From the NCBI GenBank assembly GCA_016790075.1, contig JAEUPP010000009.1, forward strand, positions 1 to 64,000: DNA of 64,000 nt, written 5' to 3'. Positions 55,425-64,000 of this stretch are shown here, piece by piece. Source of the DNA: Rhodanobacteraceae bacterium (GTDB taxonomy: Bacteria > Pseudomonadota > Gammaproteobacteria > Xanthomonadales > Rhodanobacteraceae). The notes under the pieces were generated by a model. The model saw nothing but the letters and a program-made list of their open reading frames with translations, ran no database searches and had not been told where the DNA came from. A program made the position numbers and the translations under genes. How positions within the stretch are numbered: position 1 is the stretch's first letter; every line of letters starts with the position of its first letter.

Positions 55425-55462
55425 AAAACAAACGGGCGCCCTCGCGGCGCCCGTTTGTTTTT
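55425..55462 (+). terminator. intrinsic terminator of the rpsF-rpsR-rplI operon
   Basis: AAAACAAACGGGCGCC-CTCGC-GGCGCCCGTTTGTTTT is a perfect 16-base-pair stem with a five-base loop; five T end the element. It begins 18 bases after the rplI stop. The A-run on the 5' side could allow action in both directions. Confidence 0.95.
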
Positions 55463-55633
55463 GCCGATGCCAGTGTGCCCGGTTGATGCGGGTTTTCGGT
55501 CGCGCCGCACGACAGCGCAGCTGAATGCGATCGCACAGCCTATACCGTAGTTATCAACAGCTTTCCGTCTCGACAGGTGCGACCGCGATTCGGATCATCG
55601 AATGCCGTGCCGGTCGCTCGCCGCGAGACTTTC

Positions 55634-57022
55634 ATGGCCGCCTCACCCGATCGCAAACCCCTCCAGCGCATAGACGCCCTGCGCGTGCCACCGCACTCGG
55701 TCGACGCCGAGCAGGCTGTGCTAGGCGGACTCATGTTGTCACCCGAAGCCTGGGACAAGGTGGCCGACCGCCTCAACGAGGACGACTTCTACCGCAAGGA
55801 TCATCGCGTCATCTTCCGCGCGATCACGGAGCTGTCGAACAAAAGCATGCCCTGCGACGCGGTGACGCTGGGCGAGTGGTTCGAATCACAGGGGCTGGCC
55901 GATCTGGTCGGCGGCACGGCCTATATTCTGCAGCTGGCGAACACGACTCCGAGTGCGGCGAACATCATCGCGTACTGCGACATCGTGCGCGAGAAATCGG
56001 TGCTGCGGCAGCTCATCGATGCCGGCACAGAAATCGTCAGCGACGGTTTTGCACCAGAAGGCCGCAGTACCCAGGAAATCCTCGAGGGTGCCGAACAGCG
56101 CGTGTTTCGCATCGCCGAAGCCGGCGCCCGCGGCCGTCAGGGTTTTGTGCCTATGCGCACGGCGGTCAAGGACGCCTTTGCGATCCTGCATCATCGCTTC
56201 GAGAACCGCGGCACAGTTACCGGCATTCCGACGGGTTTCACTGATCTGGACGAAATGACCGCGGGCCTGCAACCCTCGGACCTGATCATCGTCGCGGCGC
56301 GCCCCGCCATGGGCAAGACCGCGTTCTCGCTGAACATGGCCGAGTACGCGGCGATGAAGACCAAGCGCGCCGTGGCGGTGTTCTCGATGGAAATGTCAGC
56401 CTCCCAGCTCGCGTTCCGTCTGATCTCGTCGGTAGGCCGCATCAACCAGCAACATCTGCGCAACGGCGACATCCAGGAAGAGGAATGGCCGCGTGTCACC
56501 AGCGCCATCACCTTGCTGTCGGAAGCCAAGATCTTCATCGACGACACACCAGCCCTGTCGCCGGGCGAACTGCGCGCGCGCTGCCGCCGCCTCAAGCGCG
56601 AACACGATCTGGGCCTTATCGTGATCGACTACCTGCAGCTCATGCAGGTGCCCGGAAACAAGGAGAATCGCGCCACGGAAATTTCAGAAATCTCGCGCAG
56701 CCTCAAGGCCCTCGCGAAGGAACTGAATGTGCCGGTGATTGCATTGTCCCAGCTCAACCGCTCGCTGGAGCAACGCCAGGACAAGCGTCCCGTCATGGCC
56801 GACCTGCGCGAGTCAGGCGCCATCGAGCAGGATGCGGACGTGATCATGTTCATCTACCGCGACGACTACTACAACCAGGATTCGCCGGACAAAGGCCTGG
56901 CCGAAATCATTATCGGCAAGCAGCGTTCGGGCCCAACCGGCAGCATCAAGCTGACTTTCCTGGGGCAGTACACGAAGTTTGAAAACTACGCCTCGGACAA
57001 TTACCTGGGTTCCTACGAGTGA
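55634..57022 (+). CDS. dnaB: replicative DNA helicase
   Basis: A 462-residue hexameric helicase that unwinds DNA at the replication fork. The N-terminal domain (PPHSVDAEQAVLGGLMLSPE) and the RecA-like motor are complete: Walker A in AARPAMGKTAFSLNM (about 220-230), Walker B LIVIDYLQLM, and the sensor region SQLNRSLEQRQDKRPVMADL. There is no intein. The ATG at 55634 gives the normal N-terminus; the frame upstream to 55577 is not typical. It follows rplI after a terminator, an order common in gammaproteobacteria. A TTATCAACA sequence 75 bases upstream resembles a DnaA box with one mismatch. Confidence 0.97.
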   Translation: MAASPDRKPLQRIDALRVPPHSVDAEQAVLGGLMLSPEAWDKVADRLNEDDFYRKDHRVIFRAITELSNKSMPCDAVTLGEWFESQGLADLVGGTAYILQLANTTPSAANIIAYCDIVREKSVLRQLIDAGTEIVSDGFAPEGRSTQEILEGAEQRVFRIAEAGARGRQGFVPMRTAVKDAFAILHHRFENRGTVTGIPTGFTDLDEMTAGLQPSDLIIVAARPAMGKTAFSLNMAEYAAMKTKRAVAVFSMEMSASQLAFRLISSVGRINQQHLRNGDIQEEEWPRVTSAITLLSEAKIFIDDTPALSPGELRARCRRLKREHDLGLIVIDYLQLMQVPGNKENRATEISEISRSLKALAKELNVPVIALSQLNRSLEQRQDKRPVMADLRESGAIEQDADVIMFIYRDDYYNQDSPDKGLAEIIIGKQRSGPTGSIKLTFLGQYTKFENYASDNYLGSYE

Positions 57023-57137
57023 GTGGCTGCGCGGAATCTGCGGGCAGGAAGCAGGTTATCGGCGCCGGTCTGATCGCGCAGCCGCCGGCACCAGCCCTCG
57101 CCGTCTCAGCGCCGACAGACGCGCCTCTGATACCTGC

Positions 57138-58214
57138 ATGAGCCGGACTACGGTCGCAGCCATCCATCTCGATGCCTTGCGCAGGAACCTCGCGCGCATA
57201 CGCGCATTGAGCCCGGGCGCGAAGGTCATGGCCGTGGTCAAGGCGGATGGGTACGGACACGGTCTGGAGCGCGTGGCGCGCGCGCTGGCGGAGGCTGATG
57301 CCTTTGGCGTCGCCGCAATCGCTGATGGCCAGCGTCTGCGGGCAGCGGGCCATCGCCAACGCATCGTCGTGTTGTCAGGCCCGGATCAGGCTGCGGATCT
57401 GGCCGAACTGCGCCGGCTGCACCTGGACGCTGTCATCCACCACGACTCTCAGCTCACCTGGCTGCAAGCCGATCGCGATCCCCGGCCGCTGCGCGTCTGG
57501 CTCAAGATCGATACCGGCATGCATCGCCTCGGCTTCGCACCGGAACGCACGCGGGCGGTACTCGAACAACTGCAGGCGATGCCGTCGATAGAACGCGATA
57601 TCGTGCTGATGACACATTTCGCCGCGTCTGATGAGTTCGACAAGGCAACTACCACTGATCAGATCGCGCGCTTCGAGGCGGCGACCCGGGACCTTCCCGG
57701 CGAACGCTGCCTGTCCAATTCAGCCGGCATACTCGGCTGGCCAGCTGCACGTGGTGACTGGGTGCGCGCCGGCGGCCTGCTCTACGGCCTTTCCGTTATC
57801 GCCGGCAAGAACGGCTCCGACCTCGGCTTTGCACCGGCAATGAGCCTGTCGACGCGGCTTATCGCGATCAACCGTCTGCAGCGCGGTGAGCGCATCGGTT
57901 ATGCGGGCACCTATGAATGCCCCGAGGACATGAATGTCGGCGTTATCGCCATCGGCTACGGCGATGGGTACCCACGCAGCGCGCCCGCTGGCACGCCAGT
58001 ACTCGTCGGCAATGCACGCGCCGCCATTGTCGGACGCGTGTCCATGGATCTCGCCACGATAGACCTGCGCAATGCGCCATCGGCCTGTGTCGGCGATCGC
58101 GTACTGCTCTGGGGAAGAGGCCTGCCGGTCGAGCAGATTGCCGACCATGCCGGCACCATCGCCTACGACCTGACCTGTGGCATGACCAAGCGCGTACTGT
58201 TCGTCGAAGACTGA
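57138..58214 (+). CDS. alr: alanine racemase
   Basis: A 358-residue pyridoxal-phosphate enzyme that interconverts L- and D-alanine for cell-wall synthesis. The cofactor lysine is Lys35 in AVVKADGYGHG. The catalytic tyrosine of the second domain is Tyr255 in GERIGYAGTYE. GYGDGYPRSAPAG and GRVSMDLATIDL are typical. The ATG at 57138 matches the family start MSRTTVAAIHLDALRRNL; the ribosome site is weak. It lies 115 bases after dnaB, the usual dnaB-alr order, and 13 bases before radA, so alr and radA are probably one transcript. Confidence 0.96.
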   Translation: MSRTTVAAIHLDALRRNLARIRALSPGAKVMAVVKADGYGHGLERVARALAEADAFGVAAIADGQRLRAAGHRQRIVVLSGPDQAADLAELRRLHLDAVIHHDSQLTWLQADRDPRPLRVWLKIDTGMHRLGFAPERTRAVLEQLQAMPSIERDIVLMTHFAASDEFDKATTTDQIARFEAATRDLPGERCLSNSAGILGWPAARGDWVRAGGLLYGLSVIAGKNGSDLGFAPAMSLSTRLIAINRLQRGERIGYAGTYECPEDMNVGVIAIGYGDGYPRSAPAGTPVLVGNARAAIVGRVSMDLATIDLRNAPSACVGDRVLLWGRGLPVEQIADHAGTIAYDLTCGMTKRVLFVED

Positions 58215-58227
58215 CACGGAGGCGGCG

Positions 58228-59601
58228 ATGGCCAAGGCAAAGACGGCGTATGTCTGCAATGAATGCGGCAGCGAACACAGCAAGTGGCAAGGCCAATGCA
58301 CCGATTGCGGTGCGTGGAATTCGCTGAGCGAAATTGCACTGAGTTCGGCCAAGACTGCCACAACGCTGCGCCGCAGCGGCTATGCCGGCGACGCGACCAT
58401 GCCGCGCGTGTTGTCACTGGTCGACGTCGCGCAGAGTATCGACGAGCGCACCTCCATAGGCATAGGCGAACTCGACCGCGTGCTTGGCGGTGGACTCGTC
58501 GCCGGATCCGTGGTTCTGATCGGCGGCGACCCAGGCATAGGAAAGTCCACCCTGCTGCTGCAGATGCTGGGCGCGCTAGGCCAGCGCCTGAACGGCCTCT
58601 ATGTCACCGGGGAAGAATCACTGGCCCAGGTCGCCACGCGCGCGCAACGCCTGGGCCTGCCGCTGGCGCCCCTGCGTGCGCTCGCCGAAACCTGTGTCGA
58701 ACGCATTCTCGACCAGGCGACTGCACACAAGCCGCATGTGCTGATCATTGATTCGATACAGACCATATGGACCGAGCAGCTGACCGCAGCACCCGGCTCG
58801 GTCAGCCAGGTGCGCGAATCGGCCGCGAAGCTCACGCGCTTTGCCAAGGAGAGCGGCGTCAGCGTGTTTCTGGTCGGTCACGTGACCAAGGAAGGCGGTA
58901 TAGCCGGCCCACGCGTGCTCGAACACATGGTCGATGCGGTGCTGTATTTCGAGGGCGAATCCGGCAGCCGTTTCCGGGTACTGCGTGCGTTCAAGAACCG
59001 TTTTGGCGCCGTCAACGAACTGGGCGTGTTCGCGATGTCGGAAAAAGGCCTGCGCGAAGTGCCCAACCCTTCGGCTATCTTTCTGTCCGCCCATGCCGGG
59101 CCCACGCCGGGCAGTGCCATCATGGTCACGCGCGAAGGCACCCGGCCGCTGCTGGTCGAAGTACAGGCTCTGGTCGATCAGTCGCCGCTGGCCAACCCGC
59201 GCCGTGTCGCATTGGGCCTGGAGCAGAACCGCCTGGCCATGCTGCTGGCCGTACTGCACCGCCATGGCGGCGCCGCGGTCTACGATCAGGACGTGTTCGT
59301 AAACGTGGTCGGCGGCATCCGCGTACAGGAAACCGCCGCTGATCTACCCATCCTGTTCGCCATCCTGTCGAGCTTCCGCGACCGCCCCTTGCCCGACAAG
59401 CTTGTCGCCTTCGGTGAAGTGGGTCTGTCCGGCGAAATCCGTCCCGTGCCCAACGGCGAAGAGCGTCTCAAGGAAGCCGCCACCCACGGCTTCCTCAAGG
59501 CTGTAGTCCCCAAGGCCAATGTGCAGAAAAAAACGCGTATTGGCGAAATGGAAATTGTCGGCGTCGAACGCCTGAGCGATGCGCTCGGCGCGATTCTGTA
59601 A
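58228..59601 (+). CDS. radA: DNA repair protein RadA (Sms)
   Basis: A 457-residue recombination helicase that processes branched DNA with RecA. The zinc finger (Cys10, Cys13, Cys24, Cys27 in YVCNECGSEHSKWQGQCTDC) is intact. Walker A (GGDPGIGKSTLL, near 100), the RadA-specific KNRFG motif (FKNRFGAVNELGVF) and the Lon-like C-terminal domain (GLSGEIRPVPNGEERLKEA) are all present. GGAGG precedes the ATG, 13 bases after alr. The decayed IS3/IS66 region begins within 75 bases of its stop, but the gene itself is complete. Confidence 0.97.
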   Translation: MAKAKTAYVCNECGSEHSKWQGQCTDCGAWNSLSEIALSSAKTATTLRRSGYAGDATMPRVLSLVDVAQSIDERTSIGIGELDRVLGGGLVAGSVVLIGGDPGIGKSTLLLQMLGALGQRLNGLYVTGEESLAQVATRAQRLGLPLAPLRALAETCVERILDQATAHKPHVLIIDSIQTIWTEQLTAAPGSVSQVRESAAKLTRFAKESGVSVFLVGHVTKEGGIAGPRVLEHMVDAVLYFEGESGSRFRVLRAFKNRFGAVNELGVFAMSEKGLREVPNPSAIFLSAHAGPTPGSAIMVTREGTRPLLVEVQALVDQSPLANPRRVALGLEQNRLAMLLAVLHRHGGAAVYDQDVFVNVVGGIRVQETAADLPILFAILSSFRDRPLPDKLVAFGEVGLSGEIRPVPNGEERLKEAATHGFLKAVVPKANVQKKTRIGEMEIVGVERLSDALGAIL

Positions 59602-59675
59602 CGCCGGAATGCGTCTATTTCGCGGCAGGCGGGGCACCGAACGTGCAAGCGAACGGGTTCCATCACTTCTGATAT

Positions 59676-59907
59676 CCAGTCGCAGCTGTTCAACTTGCTT
59701 CTGCAGCTCTGCTATCCGCTGCTGCGCTACGTCCAGATCCCCCGGCTGAGCCACGGCCGCAGCCGCTCTGGTTCGCGCTTCATCGACCCAGCGACGCAAC
59801 ACTGTCTCGCCCAGCGCCTCGCACACTTGCGATACCGGAAATCCGGCGGATATCACCGGGCGGCCCGCATCAGCTTTGAACTCATCGGAGAAATTCTCGC
59901 GGCCCAT
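59676..59907 (-). pseudogene. truncated IS3-family transposase orfA
   Basis: From the ATG at 59907 the minus strand reads MGRENFSDEFKADAGRPVIS, AGFPVSQVCEALGETVLRRW and, later, a heptad-rich helix AQQRIAELQKQVEQLRLD. This is the helix-turn-helix plus leucine-zipper plan of IS3 OrfA. The similarity ends at about 59676. The frame then runs on into DNA antisense to radA. The orfB integrase part is absent, so the gene is non-functional. Confidence 0.7.
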
Positions 59908-59970
59908 CGTCCACCTCGTTTCAAGGAAGAACCCTCTTTTCGAGGTGTCCTGGTCTATTGGACCACTTCA
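59676..59970 (-). mobile_element. remnant of an IS3-family element (5' end and truncated orfA)
   Basis: The stretch holds a truncated orfA and, upstream of it, a likely terminal repeat read on the minus strand from 59970 as TGAAGTGGTCCAATAGACCA, followed by GGACACC. IS3-family ends usually start with TG. The element is cut before orfB, next to the radA 3' end. The other end is missing. Confidence 0.6.
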
Positions 59971-60026
59971 ACTTCAACGCTGCGTTCTCGGTTTGCTTTC
60001 CTTTGGATTGGACACGCTGAGCTTCG

Positions 60027-60686
60027 ATGAACTTACAGCGCGAATGGGCCTTATCCAGTGCTCCGCATAAGGCCCACTGCCGCCGTGAATTCTTCGACGC
60101 ACAGAGCAGCGACCCCGAAGGGGTCGCACAAGCGCTGGAGCTGATCGGCGCACTCTACGAAATCGAGCAAGACATACGTGATCGAAAGCTTGTCACCGAA
60201 GACAAACAAACCTTCCGCGCCACACACAGCAAACCCCGAATCGAGTAGTTCCTCGATTGGGTCGAACAGCAACGACGACGATCTGACCGCTTGCCCAGCA
60301 ACCCCTTCGCCAAGGCACTCCGTTATGCCTGGGAACGGCGTGTCGCGCTATTGGTCTACCTGATCGACCCCGATGTACCGATCGACACGAATCACCTCGA
60401 ACGCAGTTTGCGGCCCATTTCGATGGGGCGCCGCAATTGGCTCTTCTGTTGGACCGAGCTGGGCGCCAAACACGTCGGCATCGTGCAAAGCCTGATCGTT
60501 ACCTGCCGGCTACACGGCATCGATCCTTACACCTACCTTGTCGACGTGCTGCAGCGCGTTGGCCAGCATCCCGCTTCGCGCGTTCACGAGCTCACGCCCA
60601 GGCTCTGGAAGCAGCACTTCGCCGATGCGCCACTTCGATCCATCCTCTACACGCTGCAGCGGGAAGGTGGCAAGTACGTCCGGTAG
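60027..60686 (+). pseudogene. truncated IS66-family transposase (TnpC) with in-frame stop
   Basis: One frame reads HCRREFFDA ... LELIGALYEIEQDIRDRKLV, then a TAG at 60246-60248, then continues FLDWVEQQRRRSDRLPSNPF and, after it, LVYLIDPDVPIDTNHLERSL with MGRRNWLFCWTE and GIDPYTYLVDVLQRV. This is the C-terminal half of IS66 TnpC, including the NxxER-type region near the catalytic Glu. The N-terminal half, with zinc finger and first catalytic residues, is absent, and the stop is amber. The protein cannot be active. Confidence 0.85.
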
Positions 60687-60690
60687 TTAA

Positions 60691-60906
60691 CGGTTACAGT
60701 CCGCCGACCATTCAGTCGCCGGAGTACTACTAGCCAGTGGAAAAGTCGCCAAACTCAACCCATTCACAGGAAAATGGGAGGACGTGATAAACGCATTCCG
60801 ACAGCCCGTGTACGGAAGCACAGTGACCTCGGTCAGTGGGGCTGAGCTTTGGTATACCTCGCCCAGCACAGTGTCGCCGAACACAGCATCGATGCTGCTG
60901 TTCTGA
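60691..60906 (+). pseudogene. possible C-terminal coding remnant
   Basis: Directly after the IS66 remnant one plus-strand frame reads SVAGVLLASGKVAKLNPFTG, KWEDVINAFRQPVYGSTVTS and VSGAELWYTSPSTVSPNTAS, then MLLF and a TGA at 60904-60906. The peptide looks like genuine beta-rich protein, unlike other frames here, and has no start codon of its own. It may be the 3' end of a gene interrupted by the insertion. No family is recognised. Confidence 0.35.
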
Positions 60907-61323
60907 GCCAGCCAAGCCAGCAAGATGTCCGGCGCAAGGGCCAGCGGCCCTCGCGCCGGACGACTGTCCTCCATCCATGGTGAGAGCACTTGGCAATGCA
61001 CGCCCCCGCTGCACCTATGCCCTACTGCGCGTTTCTACTCAGCTCTTACAAATATTTGCTCTGCAATCATTTGACCACCCACTAGACTCAAGCTGGCAAA
61101 AAAGTCCGACATAGCCGGGGATTATCGATATCTCTCGCGCGCCAGACAGCTGTCCGCAGTGGGCTTATGGACGCCACTCTTTGTGGTGCTGCGCTTGCAG
61201 AGCATCTGGTGTGACAAGGTGTCACTTTGATCTGCGGCGTGAGAAACCAGACCCGCTGGCCGGCGCAGCATCCGGCATCGACACAAAGAAAAGCGCTACG
61301 AAAATTGCTCCGAAGAGGCGACC
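60907..61323. other. intergenic region, nothing recognised
   Basis: 417 bases without a convincing gene, RNA or repeat. It lies between the mobile-element debris and an intact hypothetical gene and should contain the promoter of the latter. Confidence 0.45.
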
Positions 61324-61776
61324 ATGCGCGACATCAAACGTGAGGAGCTGAACCACCTGCGGACCACTGCCGCCGCATCCCTGCATGCCCTGCAAGAACG
61401 TTACGGACTGTTACGCGAGGGAATGGCCGAGTGGCCGTCGACGGAGCGGGACATGGATACACTCATGCGCGCGTGGCGAAGCGACAGCAACCGGGACCGG
61501 CCGCCCAAAGACACTCTGGTGGAAGCTCTAGGTTTTGCGTTGGGCTACTACCTGACGGGAAAATTTTCCCTGCGCTGGTGTATAGCACCTGACGATATCA
61601 GCCTGTCGCGCTGCCGCGTCGTCGGCGAACACTACGGAAATCCACTGTGTATCGCCCCATTTGATCTCGTGGAGCATCAGGTGGAATCAAGGCTGCAACG
61701 GAACTTCAGCAATTTGGTGGATGAGGCGCTGCAGGCCCGCAGCCTTCCGATCCGAACCTATAGCCTGGCCTCCTAG
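61324..61776 (+). CDS. hypothetical protein, DUF3806-like
   Basis: A 150-residue soluble protein. GAGG lies 7 bases before the ATG. The middle LVEALGFALGYYLTGKFSLR with CIAPDD and HYGNPLCIAPFDLVEHQVES resembles the DUF3806 pattern, in which an ALG-ALG helix is followed by a W/Y-rich strand, an Asp, and a late P-x-x-x-V/L-x-K/H-R stretch. The match is weak. The start is helical with Met and Arg (RYGLLREGMAEWPSTERDMD). Its function is unknown, and it is not linked in an operon with neighbours. Confidence 0.6.
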   Translation: MRDIKREELNHLRTTAAASLHALQERYGLLREGMAEWPSTERDMDTLMRAWRSDSNRDRPPKDTLVEALGFALGYYLTGKFSLRWCIAPDDISLSRCRVVGEHYGNPLCIAPFDLVEHQVESRLQRNFSNLVDEALQARSLPIRTYSLAS

Positions 61777-62113
61777 TGCAGCGCCTCATCGATACGTTGA
61801 AGAAATTCCGGCTGGATCAGCTGCATACGGCAAGCACTCAGGTGTAAGCCTGCGTACTCGTGTTGCGGACACTGGCGGTGAAGCACTCTTCACTTTCCGG
61901 CCAGTGGCCAGGAACGTTCTGCCTGCCCCGACGCTACGAATGGTCAAGCCGTTGCCGCCGGTTGATCGACGGCGCACGCCACAACGAATCCTCATCACAC
62001 CCGCATCCCTTCGGCTGAGCCAGCTGTGGTTAACGCCCGCGGAGGTTGTGGCGACCGAACGAGGCACGGAAACGATCACAGCGCGCCTCGTGCCGATTCG
62101 TCTGCATCAAGGC
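61777..62113. other. intergenic region between convergent genes, nothing recognised
   Basis: 337 bases between the DUF3806-like gene and the SRPBCC gene. No frame looks coding, and no strong terminator hairpin with a T-run was found. Confidence 0.45.
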
Positions 62114-62641
62114 TCAGGTCTCGGCGACGGACTTGAGGTTGGCGAGACCCGTTTCAAAGTCCTTGCCAATAAGCTTGTCCATGTTGAACACCAGACCCAT
62201 CAACTTGGACAGGTAGGGCTGCGGGCCATGCATGGCCCAGCGCACTTCGGTGCCATCGGCTTCGGCCTGCAATCTGAACTCGGCTGTATTGTGCGCCTCG
62301 AAGGGCTTGAGAAAATCCAGCTGTATACGAATGACCGAGTGCGGCGAGGATTCGACGATCTGCATGCGGCCCTGCCCCACCTTGCTGTTCCCTTCCCAGG
62401 CATAGACGGCACCCTGACCGCTGGCCGCACCGCTGTAGTCGCGCTTCATGGCGCTATCGAGCTTCTCCCAGGGAGACCACGCAGCCCAGCGATGAAAGTC
62501 GTCGATGAAGGCGAAAATCTTCTCGGGCGGGGCCTTGATGCGAATGCTGCGCTCAACGCGGAACGAATCCGGCTGTAACGCGGCGGCGATCAGCACGCAG
62601 GCAATGATGGCGACGAGGATCAGGGCGATAGTCTTGAGCAT
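62114..62641 (-). CDS. SRPBCC/polyketide-cyclase-like membrane-anchored protein
   Basis: A 175-residue protein with an N-terminal membrane helix (IALILVAIIACVLIAAAL) followed by an SRPBCC (START-like) fold: DSFRVERSIRIKAPPEKIFA, FIDDFHRWAAWSPWEKLD, and the C-terminal helix MDKLIGKDFETGLANLKSV. These folds bind hydrophobic ligands. The WAAWSPWE and GKDFE..L..LK patterns match the polyketide_cyc2 group found in many bacteria without known substrate. The ATG at 62641 is chosen because it begins the membrane helix. It is downstream of the HAAS-type gene on the same strand, separated by 226 bases. Confidence 0.82.
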   Translation of the reverse strand: MLKTIALILVAIIACVLIAAALQPDSFRVERSIRIKAPPEKIFAFIDDFHRWAAWSPWEKLDSAMKRDYSGAASGQGAVYAWEGNSKVGQGRMQIVESSPHSVIRIQLDFLKPFEAHNTAEFRLQAEADGTEVRWAMHGPQPYLSKLMGLVFNMDKLIGKDFETGLANLKSVAET

Positions 62642-62867
62642 GGCGAGGCATCCAGTTGAGGGGACGGCGGTGACGGCCGCCTGCAGGGTCGAATTGAGGC
62701 CAACCGACGTATCGGGCAGCAAGCGTACATCGATACCCTGCCCCGCGCCGACGGTCGCAGACTCTCCCTCGGCCCAGACAACGCGACAACGCATGCGGCA
62801 TCAACAGCGTCGCAAGGAAGCTGACGCCGTTGATTTCCAGACACGCCGCAACAGACCGGTTGCGATT

Positions 62868-63767
62868 TCAACTGGAGTAAACGAGCAGTTGCTTTGCCAT
62901 CGCCCCCTGCAGCTTGCCAATGCCGCGGGCGAGGTGCATGAAACCAAACAGGATCACGACCCCTACCAGCATCAGCAGCGGCTGCAGCCACAACGGTCCC
63001 GCCACGGCTACGCCGTTGTAGTGAATGCCAAAGACATCGGTGTCCAATAGCGCATTCGCGATCGGCCCAACTGCCAGGCTAGTACCAATGCTGATACAGC
63101 TCACTGCCAGCGTGAAAAAGAAGATGCCGAGCGGCAGCATCAGCACCATGTAAAACAGCGTGCTCCAGGTGCGCACATCGGTGAACAGACGCTTGACTTT
63201 CTCCAGCAGCGACTCATCACGCGAGGGGTAAGGTGGACGCCGCGGCATACGCTCGCCCAGCATGACTTCAATGATGCGGCCCTCGACCAGGCTCAACGCA
63301 CGCACGGTCGCAAGAAACAGCGCCGCGAACGGCAGGCCGATGATCAGGACCATGAGACCAAGCGACAGGGACAAGCCCGTTACGGCCCAGGTGAAATAGA
63401 AGATGCCGGTCGGCAACGCAAGCAACATATAGAACACGGACGCCCAGGCCCGTGGGTCGAATATAACGCCGAAGAAACGCGCATAAGCCGATTTTGCCGG
63501 CGGCGGCCGCGGGGTACGCAGTGCGCGGTTTACGATGACTTCCTTGTCACGGTAAATCTCGGCGACCTCTTCCGGCGCACCGTAGCTGCTGGCTATGCGC
63601 GCCAGCAGTTCTGCGGGTGGGACATTGGGATTTTCCGCAAATTCGGAACGCAGATGGTCCTCGGCATCATAGAGGGCGTCCTGGATCAGTGCGGGATCTT
63701 CGCCGTGTAGTGCACGGCGTAGCTGATCCAGGTATTCATCGATAGTGCGTGGCATCGGCCGGTTCAT
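62868..63767 (-). CDS. HAAS/sensor-type integral membrane protein
   Basis: A 299-residue protein. The N-terminal 90 residues (IDEYLDQLRRALHGEDPALI, DALYDAEDHLRSEF) are the HAAS/DUF1700 helical domain usually partnered with PadR regulators. The rest is two repeated units, each with two membrane helices: FFGVIFDPRAWASVFYMLLA and LFTDVRTWSTLFYMVLMLPL begin the pair, and both continue with GIFYFTWAV / GIFFFTLAV. This is the putative-sensor domain arrangement. AGGGG precedes the ATG at good spacing. The start overlaps the padR stop by 4 bases (ATGA), so the two are translationally coupled. PadR probably represses both genes. Confidence 0.86.
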   Translation of the reverse strand: MNRPMPRTIDEYLDQLRRALHGEDPALIQDALYDAEDHLRSEFAENPNVPPAELLARIASSYGAPEEVAEIYRDKEVIVNRALRTPRPPPAKSAYARFFGVIFDPRAWASVFYMLLALPTGIFYFTWAVTGLSLSLGLMVLIIGLPFAALFLATVRALSLVEGRIIEVMLGERMPRRPPYPSRDESLLEKVKRLFTDVRTWSTLFYMVLMLPLGIFFFTLAVSCISIGTSLAVGPIANALLDTDVFGIHYNGVAVAGPLWLQPLLMLVGVVILFGFMHLARGIGKLQGAMAKQLLVYSS

Positions 63768-64000
63768 AGTTTCTGCCCCTTGATAACGGTGTCGACAAAC
63801 ATGCGCGTAGCGGTCCAGGCGGCTTCCCATTCGCGCAGCACCGCACGACCGAGTTCAGTCGCGCGGTAATAGCGGCGCGGAGGTCCGGTGATTGAAGGCT
63901 CGACTTCGCTGTCGAGCAGCCCGGCCGCACAAAGGTTGCGCAGTACCGGATAGAGCGCGCTCTGCTTGCCGATCAGCACGCCGTCACCGTTCTTCTCGAG
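63764..64000 (-). CDS. PadR-family transcriptional regulator (5' end beyond the window)
   Basis: The last 79 residues of a PadR-type winged-helix regulator; the frame is open to the window edge. It reads LEKNGDGVLIGKQSALYPVL, RNLCAAGLLDSEVEPS and GPPRRYYRATELGRAVLREW. These are the wing and dimer helix typical of PadR, where a xxYPxLxxLxxxGLL and RxYY(R/A)-T-xxG pattern is conserved. The missing N-terminus would be about 30 residues. The stop overlaps the downstream membrane protein start, forming one operon. Confidence 0.9.
   Translation of the reverse strand, partial: LEKNGDGVLIGKQSALYPVLRNLCAAGLLDSEVEPSITGPPRRYYRATELGRAVLREWEAAWTATRMFVDTVIKGQKL

Noticed and set aside
55554-55562. DnaA-box-like TTATCAACA upstream of dnaB
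   Set aside because: One mismatch to the consensus and single; no cluster or AT-rich unwinding region, so not an origin.
1-64000. tRNA, rRNA, CRISPR arrays or prophage genes
   Set aside because: No cloverleaf, rRNA segment, regularly spaced repeats, or phage structural genes were recognised.

Overview
This is a GC-rich bacterial chromosome segment. It most likely comes from a gammaproteobacterium of the Lysobacterales (Xanthomonadales), perhaps near Rhodanobacteraceae/Dokdonella. The signs are the mix of beta-propeller sensor kinases, HD-GYP and TonB proteins, DUF1800/DUF1501 pairs, an FFKxGFEP motif after export signals, and the order rpsF-rpsR-rplI-dnaB-alr-radA. The taxon is an inference; no rRNA or tRNA gene was seen.

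Layout. 1-2.6 kb: tail of an ISL3-like transposase, then a TPR hybrid histidine kinase. 2.7-16.6 kb: mostly minus-strand genes for a periplasmic cyclophilin, a secreted HEYGH metallopeptidase, an MFS symporter, a dead IS5 transposase, hypothetical proteins, a pectin-acetylesterase-fold protein with a membrane-anchored partner, an AraC regulator, a histidinol-phosphatase-like enzyme (plus strand), ThpR, and an AbiEii-like nucleotidyltransferase with a small overlapping reading frame. 16.6-20.1 kb: a fused B12-dependent acyl-CoA mutase (IcmF). 21.1-27.3 kb: a CadC-like TPR regulator, an M4 metalloprotease and a small secreted protein. 27.7-31.1 kb: leucine dehydrogenase, a membrane protein and isovaleryl-CoA dehydrogenase. 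31.4-40.3 kb: an HD-GYP response regulator facing two tandem two-component-propeller histidine kinases. 40.6-44.3 kb: thiolase, a helix-repeat lipoprotein and the methylcrotonyl-CoA carboxylase carboxyltransferase subunit. 44.6-51.5 kb: two consecutive copies of a DUF1800-DUF1501 cassette. 51.5-53.8 kb: a TonB-dependent receptor. 54.2-59.6 kb: core genes rpsF, rpsR, rplI, dnaB, alr and radA. 59.7-60.9 kb: decayed IS3 and IS66 elements and a coding remnant. 61.3-64 kb: a hypothetical protein, an SRPBCC protein, and a PadR-HAAS membrane protein operon that runs off the end.

How the genes may work together. Leucine dehydrogenase, isovaleryl-CoA dehydrogenase, the methylcrotonyl-CoA carboxylase subunit, a thiolase and IcmF suggest breakdown of branched-chain amino acids released by secreted proteases (M4, HEYGH). 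The CadC-like regulator just upstream of the M4 protease could control it. The two propeller kinases and the HD-GYP regulator, which converge on a shared hairpin, may form a cyclic-di-GMP signalling unit. The least understood parts are the duplicated DUF1800-DUF1501 cassette, the kinase/HD-GYP locus, and the small overlapping frame that runs into ThpR.
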